From contig JAZDKU010000013.1 in NCBI GenBank assembly GCA_043802745.1, forward strand, positions 1 to 39,689: DNA of 39,689 nt. Direction: 5' to 3'. A program made the position numbers and the translations under genes. How positions within the stretch are numbered: position 1 is the stretch's first letter; each line of letters starts with the position of its first letter. Below, piece by piece: positions 6,368-18,800 of this stretch. The notes beneath the pieces were generated by a model. It did not search any database and was not told the origin of the DNA. It saw only the letters and a program-made list of their open reading frames with translations. The DNA comes from STD1-80 sp043802745. Its GTDB lineage: Bacteria; Patescibacteriota; Minisyncoccia; Minisyncoccales; CG1-02-41-26.

Positions 6368-9300
6368 AACTTGCAACTCGCAACCTGAAACACAACGCTT
6401 TTAAAATAGCTTTGTTTAGTTTTTTAATTGCTATTTTTGTATTGGCTGGGAGTTTTGCTTTAGGGGCAGACGACAAAAGCAAGCAAATATTTTCTCCCAT
6501 GGAGTTAAGTTATCCAAATATTCCTGGACTAGGCAGGTTTAGCGATTATCAAAACTTAGACCAGCCAAAACAAATCGGTTTTATCGTAAGCTATATTTTT
6601 AAGCTGGTGTTTTTTATCTCAATTGGCGCTGGCTTGATTGCCTTATTGGTGGCTGGGGTTTTGTATATTGTTTCTTCTTCAAAGCCAAGGTATTTAATTT
6701 TAGCCAAACAAATGGCTAGCAACGCCATGCTCGGCCTTTTTATTTTACTTTGCGCTGGCCTGTTTTTGTATGTTATCAACCCACAGTTACTTAACCTAAC
6801 TTTAAAAAAACCAACGTTAAATAATGCCACAGTTAGTTCAGTTGATGACTTATTTGATAAGGGCACAATTGTGGCTGAAAAAGTGCCTGTTGTTGGTATT
6901 TTAACAAGCGCAGTTACGAGCTTAGAAGAAAAAATATATGAAGACAAAAATGGCCAGTATTATGAAGTAATAAATGGGAAAGAATGCATAACAGATGGCT
7001 ATGGGGGAACAATGGACAAAAATAAAAAATATTTAAGAGATTTAGATGAAAAAAATTCAGCAAGGATAGCTGGTTGTGTGGCCCCAGAAAAAAGCCTTGT
7101 GGCTACTAATTCTACAAAAAATGGTCATAGGGCTTGGAATAAGGTTTTTGCCTTTTTATTTACAGGAGCCAATGCCGCCCCGGTGCAAGATAAAATAGTG
7201 TATCGAGCAGAAATACCTTTACGAGAAACCGCGGAAGTTTTAAATAAAGTTAGCGGGTCAATAAGAGAGATTCAAGGATTACTTGAGAAGTGCAAATGCG
7301 GAGAGTCGTTTGGCTATTCAGACTGGAGCATAAACAATTCAAGGTGCGTTGCTGGACTTGATCCTAAAAAAACATATAATCAAAACCAAGTGCCCGGAGT
7401 TTTTAATGGAAATCTGTCGCCTGATTTGATTAAGAAAAGTATTGGCTCATGCTCGACTATTGCTGATAATTGCGGCATGAAAAAAGACAAAAACGGTTTT
7501 TTGGAGTGTGATTTGCGAGATGTAAGAATGAATGAAGCGGGGCGTTATGAGGTGTGCCTGAAAAATAACAATCAAGCTTGTGAAGATAAAGATCCATGCT
7601 GGGGGCCTATTGAATATGGGAATAATGTCCCAAAGGACTGTACTATAAAAGATTTTGTAAAATTTAGTACTAGTAATTTAATAAAATATAAAATCATAAA
7701 AATTCAAGAAGAGCAAGCCAAGTTGCAGGCAAGAGCTCGCATTGACGCTCGGTTTTTAGACAGCGCTTCCTTGGTTGCTAAAGCTCTTGATGCTAACAGA
7801 ATGGATTTTTCCACTAGCCAAGCAAGGGGAGACTGGGCTTATGACTTTAGTTATTTACTAGAAGGATTTGAAGAAGCTGGCTATAAGGTGGCTATTCAAG
7901 AATATAAAGGAGCGGCCATGGAAAGTGCCTCACAGACCTCTGTTGCAAAATCCATAGGATATAAAAATAACCATGGCTTCTTGGCTCGTTTAAAAGCATT
8001 TTTTAGCCCTGTGTTTGCTCTAGCTCAAAGCAATACCATTGCCCAGTATATTGGCAACGAAGCTGGCACTTTCTTTTTCATTACTCGCGACCCGGTTGGA
8101 GTTCAAGATACTCAAATCACAGAAAAAAATAGAGCTATTGCCAGGGACGCTCAAAGGTTTAATTTATTTTCTCTATTAACTGACCTGTCTTTAGAGGATA
8201 TAGAAGGAATTTTTAGAGATTGCTTGGCTTCGGCTTTTGGCTCAGCTAACTATATTTTAAGCCAAGAACAAATAAGAAATGTTATTGAGTCAGCTAAAAA
8301 TAGCTCTGCTGGGCAAAATTTAATGGAAGTTATTACGAAAAAGTTAGACGAACTTGCCAAGGCTGCAGCTGATGGCACTAAAGAAGCTATTACCAGCGAT
8401 GCTAACGCAAGGTTTATGGACAAGTTTTTAAGTGAGTGCGGTTGCTCTTCAAAAACCAAAACTTCGCAAGAAATTGCCAAAGACATGGAAACAGGCGATT
8501 GTTCGGCCCTAGATAATACTTGTTGTTATTGCGTAAAAAATTTAATGTCGAACGGAATTCCCCCAAGATTTCTCTCAACCGCTGTTTCTAATCTTTTTAC
8601 TAAGAGCCTAGATGATTATTTGCCAAACATTAGCGATATTTTAAATAACCAGATAAAAACAACGCTTTTCCCGCCCAATAAAACTATTGGCGAATTTTTA
8701 GACGAACCAACTTTAGAAATTTACGATGCTATTTTAAACAAAACCTTAACGCGCAACTTTGATGAGCAAGTTCCAGGGCTTGGCAATTTATTAGATAGGC
8801 AAATGAAAGATGTGTTGCCCGACTTTATGCGCCAGCAAATTGAGAGCATTAATGGCTGGTTTGAAAACACGGTTAGCTCAAGCAAAGCGTTTATAAAACA
8901 AACCTCTGATAACTTAGCTAATAATTTAATTAACAAATATGTGGCCCAGCCCATGCATGAGTTGGCGCAAAGTCAATTTGATATGATGGGTATTGGCACT
9001 GAACATTTAACCATGGAAGCTTGTTTTAAAAAACTAGCTCAAGAACAACAAGGCTATATTTATGTGGTTAATAAAGATCAGATTATAGAGTACAACGGCT
9101 TGTCGCTAGGCGACAGGGTGGATTATGAGCCGGGGATGTGCGCTAAAATGACGCCTGAAGAAATAAATAATCTATTTTTTATCCAAATACCGAAAAATTT
9201 CTATTGGGATGAGAATTTTAAAATAGACACATCAAAGGGTGGGGGGTCAACTAAGGGGGTGGAGTACTTTGATGGGTCAAAAATTGACACAGATGGCACA

Positions 9301-12300
9301 GCTAATATTTGCCGGGCATCTGGGTATTCTTGGGAAGAAAAATCTTTTCATGGAACAATTGAAAAAGACGGCAGCACAATATTGCCAAAAATTAAATTAC
9401 AAGGCGATTATGCTTGCTTTGACAGCGATAATGTAACGCAACAAGGAAGGGCGGCAATAAGTACAATAAGTAGCGCTCAAAAAACTGGAACTTGGATAGC
9501 TGGGGGTATGATAAATTATGCGGAAAAATTATCCGTGGCTTTTGCCCAAACAGCCATGCAGTTTGCTTTGGCTTATGCTCGAGTATTTGTGGAGGATCAC
9601 TTTACCGGTCCATTATTAGTTTATTGGAATCAAATTTCTGGGTTTCAAAAAGGAATGGAAAGGTTTTTAACTTCTTCAGTAAAAGATATTTTGCCTAGCC
9701 AGATTTCTGGTTTTTTGCAAAGCAATATAGCCGACGAACTAGACAATTTTTGCAACGGGCCTGACGGTTATAAGGCTGAAAAAGCCAAATTATTATCAGA
9801 TAAGGATACAGCTAACGACAAAGATAACATTGCTATTACCTTAACATTTGATCTGCCAACTGGCATAACCTGGGATAATAAAAATGAAGTAAAGGTAGTA
9901 AACAAACTTTTAGCCGTGCCCCAATCCACTGGTGATACAATTTGCAAGATAGAAAAGCATTTAGAAACAACTCCTTGGCAGGAATTGCAAATAATGTGTC
10001 AGAAACAAGAAAAAAATAAAGCAGAAGAACGGCTTTGCGATGGCGTAAAAATTTTAAGCAGTAAGCTCGTAGATGTTTTGAGACAATCTTGTTATGTAAT
10101 AGCAGGCGACCAAAAGGGGTGCGATATAGGGAGGTGGTTTGGCGGCAGCTTGGCTACTTTAGTTTGGCCAGAAATTAAAAACATAGATGCTCTGATTAAG
10201 GCCTTGCCCAAGGAGTTGCTTTGTGGCGAATTACCGACCTTGCCAGGAGGGAAAGCAGCGGTTTCTGTTTGCCGAAATGTTTTTTCGAACAAATTTGGGT
10301 TTATTCCGCAAATTACAACAGATAAACAAACACTTGCAGAAGCAAAAGACATAATGCCTTGGTGTGCGTTTATAAATTATGCTTGCAAAAATCCTTTAAC
10401 TCTTTCAGGTGGCAATGACCCAACCTTGGGTTCGTTTATTAAAACATCAGTAAATACATCATGCGGGCTTTTGAATACCCAGCTAGCCAAAGAAAAACAA
10501 GGCGCATGTTTTTGCAAATACGACTGCCCAAATGGAAGTATGGTAAATAACAACGAAGCAGCAAATAAATCGTGTAAGCTTTGCAACACATTAGCGCAAA
10601 ATTCTATTTTCTATACTTTACTTTTTGAAGCAGCCAAAAACGAAAAAGAAAGCGATAAAATAAAGTTTTATGTGGATATGCTTGGTTATTTCCCATCTCT
10701 TTCTCTTTCTGAAGATATTTTAGCCTCAGCCAGAAACACTGGCGTTAGCGCAGAAAAAATTGAAGAGCAAAAAGCTAAAGGCGGGCTTGGCTTAGCCACA
10801 GCTGTCGCTTTATTGGCTGGGGGTATTAATCAGCCAACAATAAAAGATTTATTAAATAAAGATGAGGTTTTGGGCTCAACGTTTTCTACGGTTTTAAGAG
10901 AAAAAATTTGTTCAAATGTTATTAAAAATTTTGAAACAGATAACAGAGATTACACTTTTGACAGCGTGCAAGCAGAAAATTTTGACAAAATAAAAACATC
11001 GATTCCCTATACACCCGAAAGCACAGAAACATTTACTTTAGCTGACCAAGTAAAAATTATTGCTAATTCTGGCAAGCCAGATGCTGAAGAATATGTTTTT
11101 TGCAAGATTTTAGACAACACTCCCCAAGAAATTGCCGGACTAGACCAGGCTTTAAAATACTTTATTAGGCCAAAAGAGTTTATTATTATGTTTGATATGT
11201 TAAATAATGAATTGCGCGATGGAAGCGCAAAGGATTGTCGCTCTGGGGAGGGATTTATGGAGCAGAGAGGCCAAGGTTTTTGTTGCGACTTGCCTCGAGC
11301 GGATGGGGGAATGGGCACGGAGCTTTGTTATAAAGTGGGTGAAAAACCAGCTGGATTAAGTCAGTTATTAAAATATATGGAGCTAAACGATCCAGTAGAA
11401 GCATTAAGAGGCTTACAAACAACAATGCCTGAAAATATTTCCCCTTATGCTTTTTATGTTTCAGCGCCCGGAGAATGTTTAAAAGCAGGCACAATAGTTT
11501 CTTCTCCAGCTTGCTCTCAAGCCTCGGTTGCAGTGTTAAAGGCAAATGGAATTAATGCGGGCGTGAAAGTGGAGCAACCAAAAAAACAAGAGGTAATAGT
11601 ACTTTTTGAAAAAATAGAAAAGTTAACAGCTGTTGGTCAAGTTGGCAACTATTATTTTGTTAGGCCAAAAACAGACGACAGCATAGTGTTTGCTTTTAAA
11701 GAGTCAAATGAGGCAAAGGTTGCTTTTGGGGAGGTGCTAGATTTTATGCAAACAAAAATAGGCACTATAATAGATAATGCTTTGGGTCAAGCAACATTAG
11801 CAGATCTGATTTGCGATAATGCTGGTGAAATTTGCAACATTGGCATAGAAGCAAATCCTGATCTAAAGAATTATGATGCCTTGGTAAAAATTTTAGGCTC
11901 AACCCCAGTTGATTTAGCAGAGCTATATTTAAAGAAAAAATTGTCGTTACCAGAAATGTTTGGTAAGGCTGAACAAGCAAGTTTAATGGAGGCTATGGGC
12001 GCTAACACAGCTTTGGGCCAGCCATTAATTGACACATTAGGAGGTGTAACTGGCCTAGATAAGATTTTCTTTAATAATGTTGCTAACCCATTAGAGCACG
12101 CAAGAAAGTGGACGGACGAGGGCGCTTTAAAAGCAGTGCAAAAAATTCAAGATGGCTTAGAAACAGCCCTGATTGACTGGCCAAAGCAGGCAGCTATTTC
12201 CATTGCTCAATTTTTTGGGTTTGAAGTTGGTAAAAAAGCGTCTGAAGAAGTAGCTGGTTCTTGCTATGATGTTAAACCAGAAGCCACAAGTAATGCTGAT

Positions 12301-12849
12301 TGCAAAAAACCAGAAAAGGAAGTGTTTAGAGTGGCTGATGGTGGGAAAAAACAGTGTTGTGTTATAGCTAAAGGCCAGGCTTGCCAGCCTCGGTGCCGTG
12401 AAGTAGACAGTAAAACAGCGCAATGCAATATTGCGGGCGGGGAAGTGTTCAAACCAACCAGCGCTTTTATAGACGGAGAAACTCATTATTTTTGTTGCTT
12501 TAATAAGGTTGAAGCAGGTAAAGATTCATCTGGCAATCAGCTTTATCAATGCGAAAAACGCAGGGTAATATCTCAAGATGAAATTGTAAATTATAAGTGC
12601 CGAGAAAAAGATGAAAATGGCAAACCATATGAAACAAAAGAGGGAAATGCTTGCGTTTTTAAAGAAACATTTTCTTTTTCTGCAAACGTGGCCTTGCCTG
12701 ATTCGGTTGATGAGGCAATTGAAAAAATGGGAATGTGCTGTGCTACTGTTTCCCAGTGCATTACCAATAGATTTTCTAATCATTTAGATGTAATGGCTGA
12801 AAGAATGGCTGAAGGGGATATTCCGCTAAGCTCGCTTAAGTCAAAGTAA
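6364..12849 (+). CDS. Giant cysteine-rich exported protein with VirB2-like two-helix module (2161 aa)
   Basis: No full-length family is recognised. A membrane signal lies at about residues 12-35. Two hydrophobic helices follow at about 69-140, spaced by a short basic loop (SSSKPRYLILAKQMASN); this is the TrbC/VirB2-like pilin pattern also seen in the genes at 21646 and 24017. The remaining 2000 residues are helical and polar, with many Cys pairs, for example CGCSSKT, TCCYCVKN, GFCCDLPR, KKQCCVIA and YFCCFNK, suggesting disulfides outside the membrane. A moderately hydrophobic stretch occurs near residue 1050. It is translationally coupled to VirB4 (ATGA) and lies four bases from the next giant gene. 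It is probably a structural or surface part of the machine; the function is unproven. Confidence 0.8.
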   Translation: MKLATRNLKHNAFKIALFSFLIAIFVLAGSFALGADDKSKQIFSPMELSYPNIPGLGRFSDYQNLDQPKQIGFIVSYIFKLVFFISIGAGLIALLVAGVLYIVSSSKPRYLILAKQMASNAMLGLFILLCAGLFLYVINPQLLNLTLKKPTLNNATVSSVDDLFDKGTIVAEKVPVVGILTSAVTSLEEKIYEDKNGQYYEVINGKECITDGYGGTMDKNKKYLRDLDEKNSARIAGCVAPEKSLVATNSTKNGHRAWNKVFAFLFTGANAAPVQDKIVYRAEIPLRETAEVLNKVSGSIREIQGLLEKCKCGESFGYSDWSINNSRCVAGLDPKKTYNQNQVPGVFNGNLSPDLIKKSIGSCSTIADNCGMKKDKNGFLECDLRDVRMNEAGRYEVCLKNNNQACEDKDPCWGPIEYGNNVPKDCTIKDFVKFSTSNLIKYKIIKIQEEQAKLQARARIDARFLDSASLVAKALDANRMDFSTSQARGDWAYDFSYLLEGFEEAGYKVAIQEYKGAAMESASQTSVAKSIGYKNNHGFLARLKAFFSPVFALAQSNTIAQYIGNEAGTFFFITRDPVGVQDTQITEKNRAIARDAQRFNLFSLLTDLSLEDIEGIFRDCLASAFGSANYILSQEQIRNVIESAKNSSAGQNLMEVITKKLDELAKAAADGTKEAITSDANARFMDKFLSECGCSSKTKTSQEIAKDMETGDCSALDNTCCYCVKNLMSNGIPPRFLSTAVSNLFTKSLDDYLPNISDILNNQIKTTLFPPNKTIGEFLDEPTLEIYDAILNKTLTRNFDEQVPGLGNLLDRQMKDVLPDFMRQQIESINGWFENTVSSSKAFIKQTSDNLANNLINKYVAQPMHELAQSQFDMMGIGTEHLTMEACFKKLAQEQQGYIYVVNKDQIIEYNGLSLGDRVDYEPGMCAKMTPEEINNLFFIQIPKNFYWDENFKIDTSKGGGSTKGVEYFDGSKIDTDGTANICRASGYSWEEKSFHGTIEKDGSTILPKIKLQGDYACFDSDNVTQQGRAAISTISSAQKTGTWIAGGMINYAEKLSVAFAQTAMQFALAYARVFVEDHFTGPLLVYWNQISGFQKGMERFLTSSVKDILPSQISGFLQSNIADELDNFCNGPDGYKAEKAKLLSDKDTANDKDNIAITLTFDLPTGITWDNKNEVKVVNKLLAVPQSTGDTICKIEKHLETTPWQELQIMCQKQEKNKAEERLCDGVKILSSKLVDVLRQSCYVIAGDQKGCDIGRWFGGSLATLVWPEIKNIDALIKALPKELLCGELPTLPGGKAAVSVCRNVFSNKFGFIPQITTDKQTLAEAKDIMPWCAFINYACKNPLTLSGGNDPTLGSFIKTSVNTSCGLLNTQLAKEKQGACFCKYDCPNGSMVNNNEAANKSCKLCNTLAQNSIFYTLLFEAAKNEKESDKIKFYVDMLGYFPSLSLSEDILASARNTGVSAEKIEEQKAKGGLGLATAVALLAGGINQPTIKDLLNKDEVLGSTFSTVLREKICSNVIKNFETDNRDYTFDSVQAENFDKIKTSIPYTPESTETFTLADQVKIIANSGKPDAEEYVFCKILDNTPQEIAGLDQALKYFIRPKEFIIMFDMLNNELRDGSAKDCRSGEGFMEQRGQGFCCDLPRADGGMGTELCYKVGEKPAGLSQLLKYMELNDPVEALRGLQTTMPENISPYAFYVSAPGECLKAGTIVSSPACSQASVAVLKANGINAGVKVEQPKKQEVIVLFEKIEKLTAVGQVGNYYFVRPKTDDSIVFAFKESNEAKVAFGEVLDFMQTKIGTIIDNALGQATLADLICDNAGEICNIGIEANPDLKNYDALVKILGSTPVDLAELYLKKKLSLPEMFGKAEQASLMEAMGANTALGQPLIDTLGGVTGLDKIFFNNVANPLEHARKWTDEGALKAVQKIQDGLETALIDWPKQAAISIAQFFGFEVGKKASEEVAGSCYDVKPEATSNADCKKPEKEVFRVADGGKKQCCVIAKGQACQPRCREVDSKTAQCNIAGGEVFKPTSAFIDGETHYFCCFNKVEAGKDSSGNQLYQCEKRRVISQDEIVNYKCREKDENGKPYETKEGNACVFKETFSFSANVALPDSVDEAIEKMGMCCATVSQCITNRFSNHLDVMAERMAEGDIPLSSLKSK

Positions 12850-12853
12850 AACA

Positions 12854-15800
12854 ATGAGAAAGAATTTTTTGAAAAAAATTAATAAATTTGTTTGTTGCCT
12901 AGTAATTTTGTCATTGTTTTTGCAGTTTGCGCCATCAAGCAAGCCAGCTCAAGCTTTTAGCGTATCTGATATTGGGGCTTGGTTAAAAAAATTAGTTAGC
13001 AAAGCATCATTGCCAGAAATTATTTTAAATGAGCAGGGTGATTTAAATTTGGGGGGCTTTACGCTTTTTGATTGTATCGGTGGTAAGGATGCTAAGGGCG
13101 TATGCGTGAATCAATCCAATCCTTTTTCAAGAATTAAATTAAAATGGGATGGCCAAGAAGTAAAAAGCCAAATTCCTCTTGTTGTTACCCAAGATTATGA
13201 CCCTAACTATATTGATAGGCAGCTTCAAGCTTTGAAAAATCTTCCGATTCCCAAAGACCAAATTGAGGCTTTGCAAGCAAAGATTGTGCAAGCTGATGAA
13301 AAAGCTAAAGATTTTAAAAAAGGTGACTTAACAATGCCCAGGCCATATTTAATGCCAGAGTGTGAGCTGTCTATTCCCCTGCCCGGAGACGACAAGTGTC
13401 AAGGAAGCCTTGATTGTGAAAGAAAGAAATTAGCTAAAAATAAAGCTTGCGTTTCTTTAGACCGCTTGCAGGATTCAGCAGCTGAAGAGGTTTATCTAGC
13501 TTATAAAATTTTTAATGCCACGGATCCGTTTAGTGATTGTTTGTTTGTTAAAAATTGCCGCACAAATTGCTCTTTGAGATTAGGGGAAATAAAATTTTCC
13601 GTTACCCTGCTTGATGTGGCTGCTTTGTTTGTGCCGGGCGGTTTTTTAACAGTGGTTCAGAAAATTTTGAATATTGCTAAAATTATTAACGAGGCTCTTA
13701 AGATTTATACAGCCATTAAAGAAACATTGCAATCTGGGCTTAATTTTTTAAGCGATTTATTTAATGTGGTTAGCCAGGTTTCTAGTATGTTTGCTAGCTT
13801 TACTAATTTGGGCCTGAAGTGGAGCGATGCCTTGATTTATGGAGGAGGGGCGTTGGCTTCTAATTATTTAGGCAAGGAGATACAAGATATTGGCGTGGAC
13901 AAAGGAGGAAATATCGGCTGGCTTATAAACAAAGGTGGGAGCGCTTTAACTGTTGGAGACGGGCTTTTGGGCGGGGTAACAGCCACAGCTGTTTTAAACA
14001 CTGATAGAGCCAAGCAAGCCACCAACGCTATGCAGGATATGCTGGCTAATTTTGCGCAAAATAATTTAAAATTCAACACTGCCAAAACAGAGGCTTTAAA
14101 AGCAAACGAAAAAATGAGAAACGATGTGGAAAAAGAAAGGAGCTCTTTTAAGGCTGAACCAGAGATTGCTTTTTTATTTAATCCGAATTATAAAGATAAT
14201 CGAGGTATTTCCAGCGAAGGATTTCGCCAAATGCTAGATAACGCCTCTTTGGCTTTCGAATCTGTGAGCGCATTTTTAGGCCAAATTTCTAACGCCACCA
14301 ATCTAAAAGACGGGCAAAGTGTGAACAACCTTTTGACGTGGAAGCTAGGCGACTCGGTTAATTTTTGCTCTGAAAACGCTCCTAAAGATTCTATTATAAG
14401 AGACGAATGTCCCATTGAGCAGTTAGATGTTTATTGCACAACTACGCCATGGCTTTTGGATTTAGACTTGGCTGGACCATCGCAATTGTTTAATGGTGTG
14501 GATTATAAGTGTTTTTTACCGGCTAGAGCGATCCCAACAGATACGGTGTCTACGTATCCTTATAGTAGTTGTTGGTTTGATAATTTTAAGATGATGGCTT
14601 CAAACATTGGTCCACTGGTTTCGTTTTTGAAATATATTGATCCAGATTATATTAAAAAGCAATTGGTTGGTTGTGATGACCTGCTATGTTTCGAAGATGG
14701 TAAATGCAATAGTTCTTTTAATCAGCATTCGGATTGTTCTGTTGCTAATTTAGGAACTCAAGATTCGGGAATGGAATGTTATGGCGAAAAAGGAGATTGT
14801 AATATTGATATTAGTAATGATACTGGGGCAAGGTGGAGAGCTTATTGGGAAAACTTGGCAGAGGTGGTGGGCACAGTTGAAAATATCCGAGCGGTTTACG
14901 CGTTAATTAAAAATGCTACACCAGAGAACAAGGTTAAGCTATGCGGTAGTAGTTCATGTGACAATGCCCTCAACTCTCTAAAAGACAGCCTAACAAAGCT
15001 CTACACTTACCAAGGCAAGGCAACTGATATTCAGATTTTATTAAAGGATCCGATTAAGGAATTTAGGTTTAAAAATCTTAAAGAGTATTCTTTTACTGTT
15101 TTTGATAATGCTGAAAACGCAACAACGAAGATTTCAATGGAAGAAAGGCACAACTTTTTTGTTGGGCGACTTCTTGTGCTATTTCCTTCTTTTTCAATAT
15201 TGAATGCCCTAGAAACATATATCAGCAGTCCTGCTACCGATAAGGGTTGGTCTGATACGCGGACTAAAATTAATGATACTATCGCTAGTTTTCAACAAGC
15301 AGTTGCGAATAACTATGATTATTTTAATATTATATTTGATGGTTTATCGGAAATTGAAAGTAATTTAGTAACATGTGTTGACATGTTACCAAGCGCTCCT
15401 CTGCCAAACTCATCAGATAGAAAAATGTTTTTTACAGAACCATATTTCGGTTCTTATGAATCGATTCCGCCAATGTCTTCTTGGATAGGGCGACTTGAAA
15501 GAAGCTATGAAAAAGATGTGGCGTATGAGGATTGGGATTCAAAAATTGAGGTTATTGAAAGTAATAAAAATAAATTTGAAGATGTTAAACAAGCCTTGCT
15601 ATTAAAAGTTTCTCCGCAAAGTCCGATTGTGGTTTATAAAATTGCCAAAGTACAGGATTATTTAAAAGATGTAAAAACAGAAGCTCAAAAGCTAGCAGGA
15701 GGAGATTTAAAAAATTTTGAATCTTTAGCCAATCAAATAATTGACGCGATTGTTAAAAGCATTGAAGAAACCTGTTTAACTCCCAACCAAACAGCTTTTA

Positions 15801-18800
15801 ATAATTATGGCAATTGTTGCCAAGAAAAAAGCGTTTTGACTAATAAAAGTTGTTGTCGGACACCAGTGTATAGTTCTGCTGAAATTTATGGTAATAAAGG
15901 GATTACTTGCGGTAATGGTTGGACAAGCGCAACTGCTGCCTTAAACCGTTTAAGTGTTAGTGCGTGTAATCAATGCAAAGAACAATGCAAGAGTTGTGCG
16001 GCTGCTTGCGAAGCGCCATATACTGAATGTCTTGTTGGCGCTGTTAATAATAGCCAAGCAAAAGCTACAGAACAAGCCTTTAGTATGTGTGGTGAAAGTT
16101 GGCAGTGCTATAATGATATTTACAACTCTCTTTATAATACTTTTTATGCAGGTTACTCTGGTGGGTGTGCAACAGAAAAAGAAACATGCGAAATAGATTG
16201 CGTTGGTGGATTTACTTTAAACCAAAAATGTCTTGACGACTGCAATAGCACCACTGGGGCTTGCGGAAGAATTAATTCTTTACAAAGCCAAGTAGATTGT
16301 TTTGACGCCAATGCCAAGGCATACAAAGATGGTTATGACCAATATTATCAATGTAAAAAAGATATTGATGAACTAAACGGCCAAAGAGGTAACCTATCTA
16401 AGGCTATAACAGGTTTGGCTGATACCCTAAACAGCGCGTCAGAAGACCTAAAAAATGCTTTTAATGAAATGCAAAGAAATTGGGCCAAGCCTTTTCCTGA
16501 AACATCGCCAGAAAATCAAGAATCTCAAATGGCCAGAGCTACTATTGAAAAAGTAACTGGCCTTAAAGAAAGCGCAAAAAATGTTCTTAATATAACAGCC
16601 TACATTGAAAGCAAGCTATGGGATCTTACGGAAAAGCCAAACAATCCGCTTAGCATAATTCAAAAAATTTTTAATATGGCTAAGGATCGTAAAACAATAA
16701 AATCTGAAATAAAAACTAGCTTGCAAAAGATTAGCGACGACTTTCAATCGGCAAACAAGGAAACTGGCGCTATCCCAGCCCTGCGAGATACTATAGATAA
16801 TTACATCTATAAAACTTTAGGGCCAAAGGGTTTGGAGAAAAATTACTATTGCTCTATTGGCAGTTGTAATGGGGAGGGGGGAAAAACTTTTCTTTGCGCT
16901 TTGAAATGTTTTGAAAAAGACAATAATCGCTCGTTTGAGCAATTAATCAGCTTTACAGAAGTTTTGCGCAATATTGAAAATGCGGCTTATGGCTTGGGCC
17001 AAGCAAAACAGGGTATCGGAGCTATTGAGCCGTCTTTGGAAATGGAGCCAGTGACAATAAAACCAAATTTGCTTGACGAGGCTGAAGAAAAGGCTCAGTG
17101 TTGCAATAAACCTGGCTGTCCACAAAAAGATAGAAACGATTGCTCTTTTGACAAGCTTTCAACTAAATTTAATGAAAAAACCAAAGAGCTTGATCTTGTT
17201 AAAACACCTGGTAGTTGCTCGACCTGGATAACGGAAAAATGTAATCAGAAAAGCACCATGTACTCTGGGCAAAGAACTGGCGAGGCAAACTATGGATTTT
17301 TTAAAGACAAGATATTGGCCAATCCCTTGGGTACTTTAGAAGAAAAGTTTAACGCAATTTCAACAGCCATAAATAATTATTTAATGCCAGCTATGGAAGG
17401 AAGCCAGAGCTTTATTTCTAGCAACGATGTTTTTGGCAGTGACAATGCTAGAAAACAAGCCTATATAGCCACCTCAACCGATGTTTTAAAGCAAGCTAGG
17501 TATTTATGGTGGGATTTAATCTGGGGCAATACTGATGTTTCTCAAGAATTGCTTTCTGCTTGCACCACCACTGAAAGTATTTTAACCAGCGACCCAGCAG
17601 ATATTGAAAGTAAGTGCCGTAATCGCCTAACAGAGAAAGATAGCAACGAAACATTTATCCATACCAATCTTTTAAAAGAAAATAATCCAGCTGGTTATGA
17701 TAATCTAAAAAGCCAGTGTCAAATATTATTTGAAGTTGATTTGGACGTGTTGGATAATTTGAAAGACAACTCAAAATATATTGACGAGCGTCTTGGTGCA
17801 ATTAAAGATATGCGCGCGAAAATTAGCGCCGCAGTAATTTGTCCAGATTGGTTTTGCCTTAACCCAGAAACAGGTACTTGGGGGGCAGGCATGAATAAGG
17901 TTGATCCATACTGTAAAGAAGTAAACGATTTGTATTGCCAAAAATTTCCTGACCCAAGTAAGGGCGCAATTTTATGCGATAAAGATAGCCAAGCGCCTAA
18001 TGATAAAAAAGAAGGCGCGAGAGAAATAACGCCCAATATTGTTTGGAGTGTAAATTATAATATTGTTGGACCTCCTACGCCTACCGCGCTAGTTGAGGAT
18101 AGGTTTAAACAATGGCCACCAGCAGGAGAGCCTAATTATCTTGGTATTCAAAATATGTGCGTTCAAACACAGGGAGAAATTTTAAATCTTAAAAAGCTGC
18201 AAGCGCTTATTAATACCTTGGGTGGGTCAGATAAATTAGCCAGCCTAGCTGACCAATGTAACCAGCTATCTTATCAAGAAGATTTTGCCAGCGACTGCTA
18301 TAATTTTGATGTTTTGAAAAAAGTTTGGAATAACCAAACTATTGCGCCAATCAATGAAGATGACACAAGGGTAGCTAGAAAAGCCATAAATGGGTTTTGT
18401 CGAGCCAAAGCTGATGGCAAAGTAATTACAGAAACCATTAAGCCAGACACAAGTATTGGAGATTTCTTTGGCTGTTCTGGGGGTAATGTAAAAGTGGATT
18501 TAACTGCTAGCACTCAAGACGCTATAGATGCTAGAGAGGCAGCGGTTAAGTTATGTTTTCAAGCAACCAGTGATATGCGGACGCCCTTAAATGAAATAAT
18601 GAAAGTATTCTCTGTTTTGCTAGGGGTTAAATCATACACAGCTGCCAAGAATGGTTTGGGCGCTTTGTATGTTGATGCGCAAAAAGTTCGCCAAAGAACT
18701 GAAGATGTTATAAACTTAATTAGAGAAGCGCCCAAGAAGTTTGGGGATTTGTGGGGCTCGGACGATAAAATTAGCAAGATTAGCAAAGCTAATTTTGATG

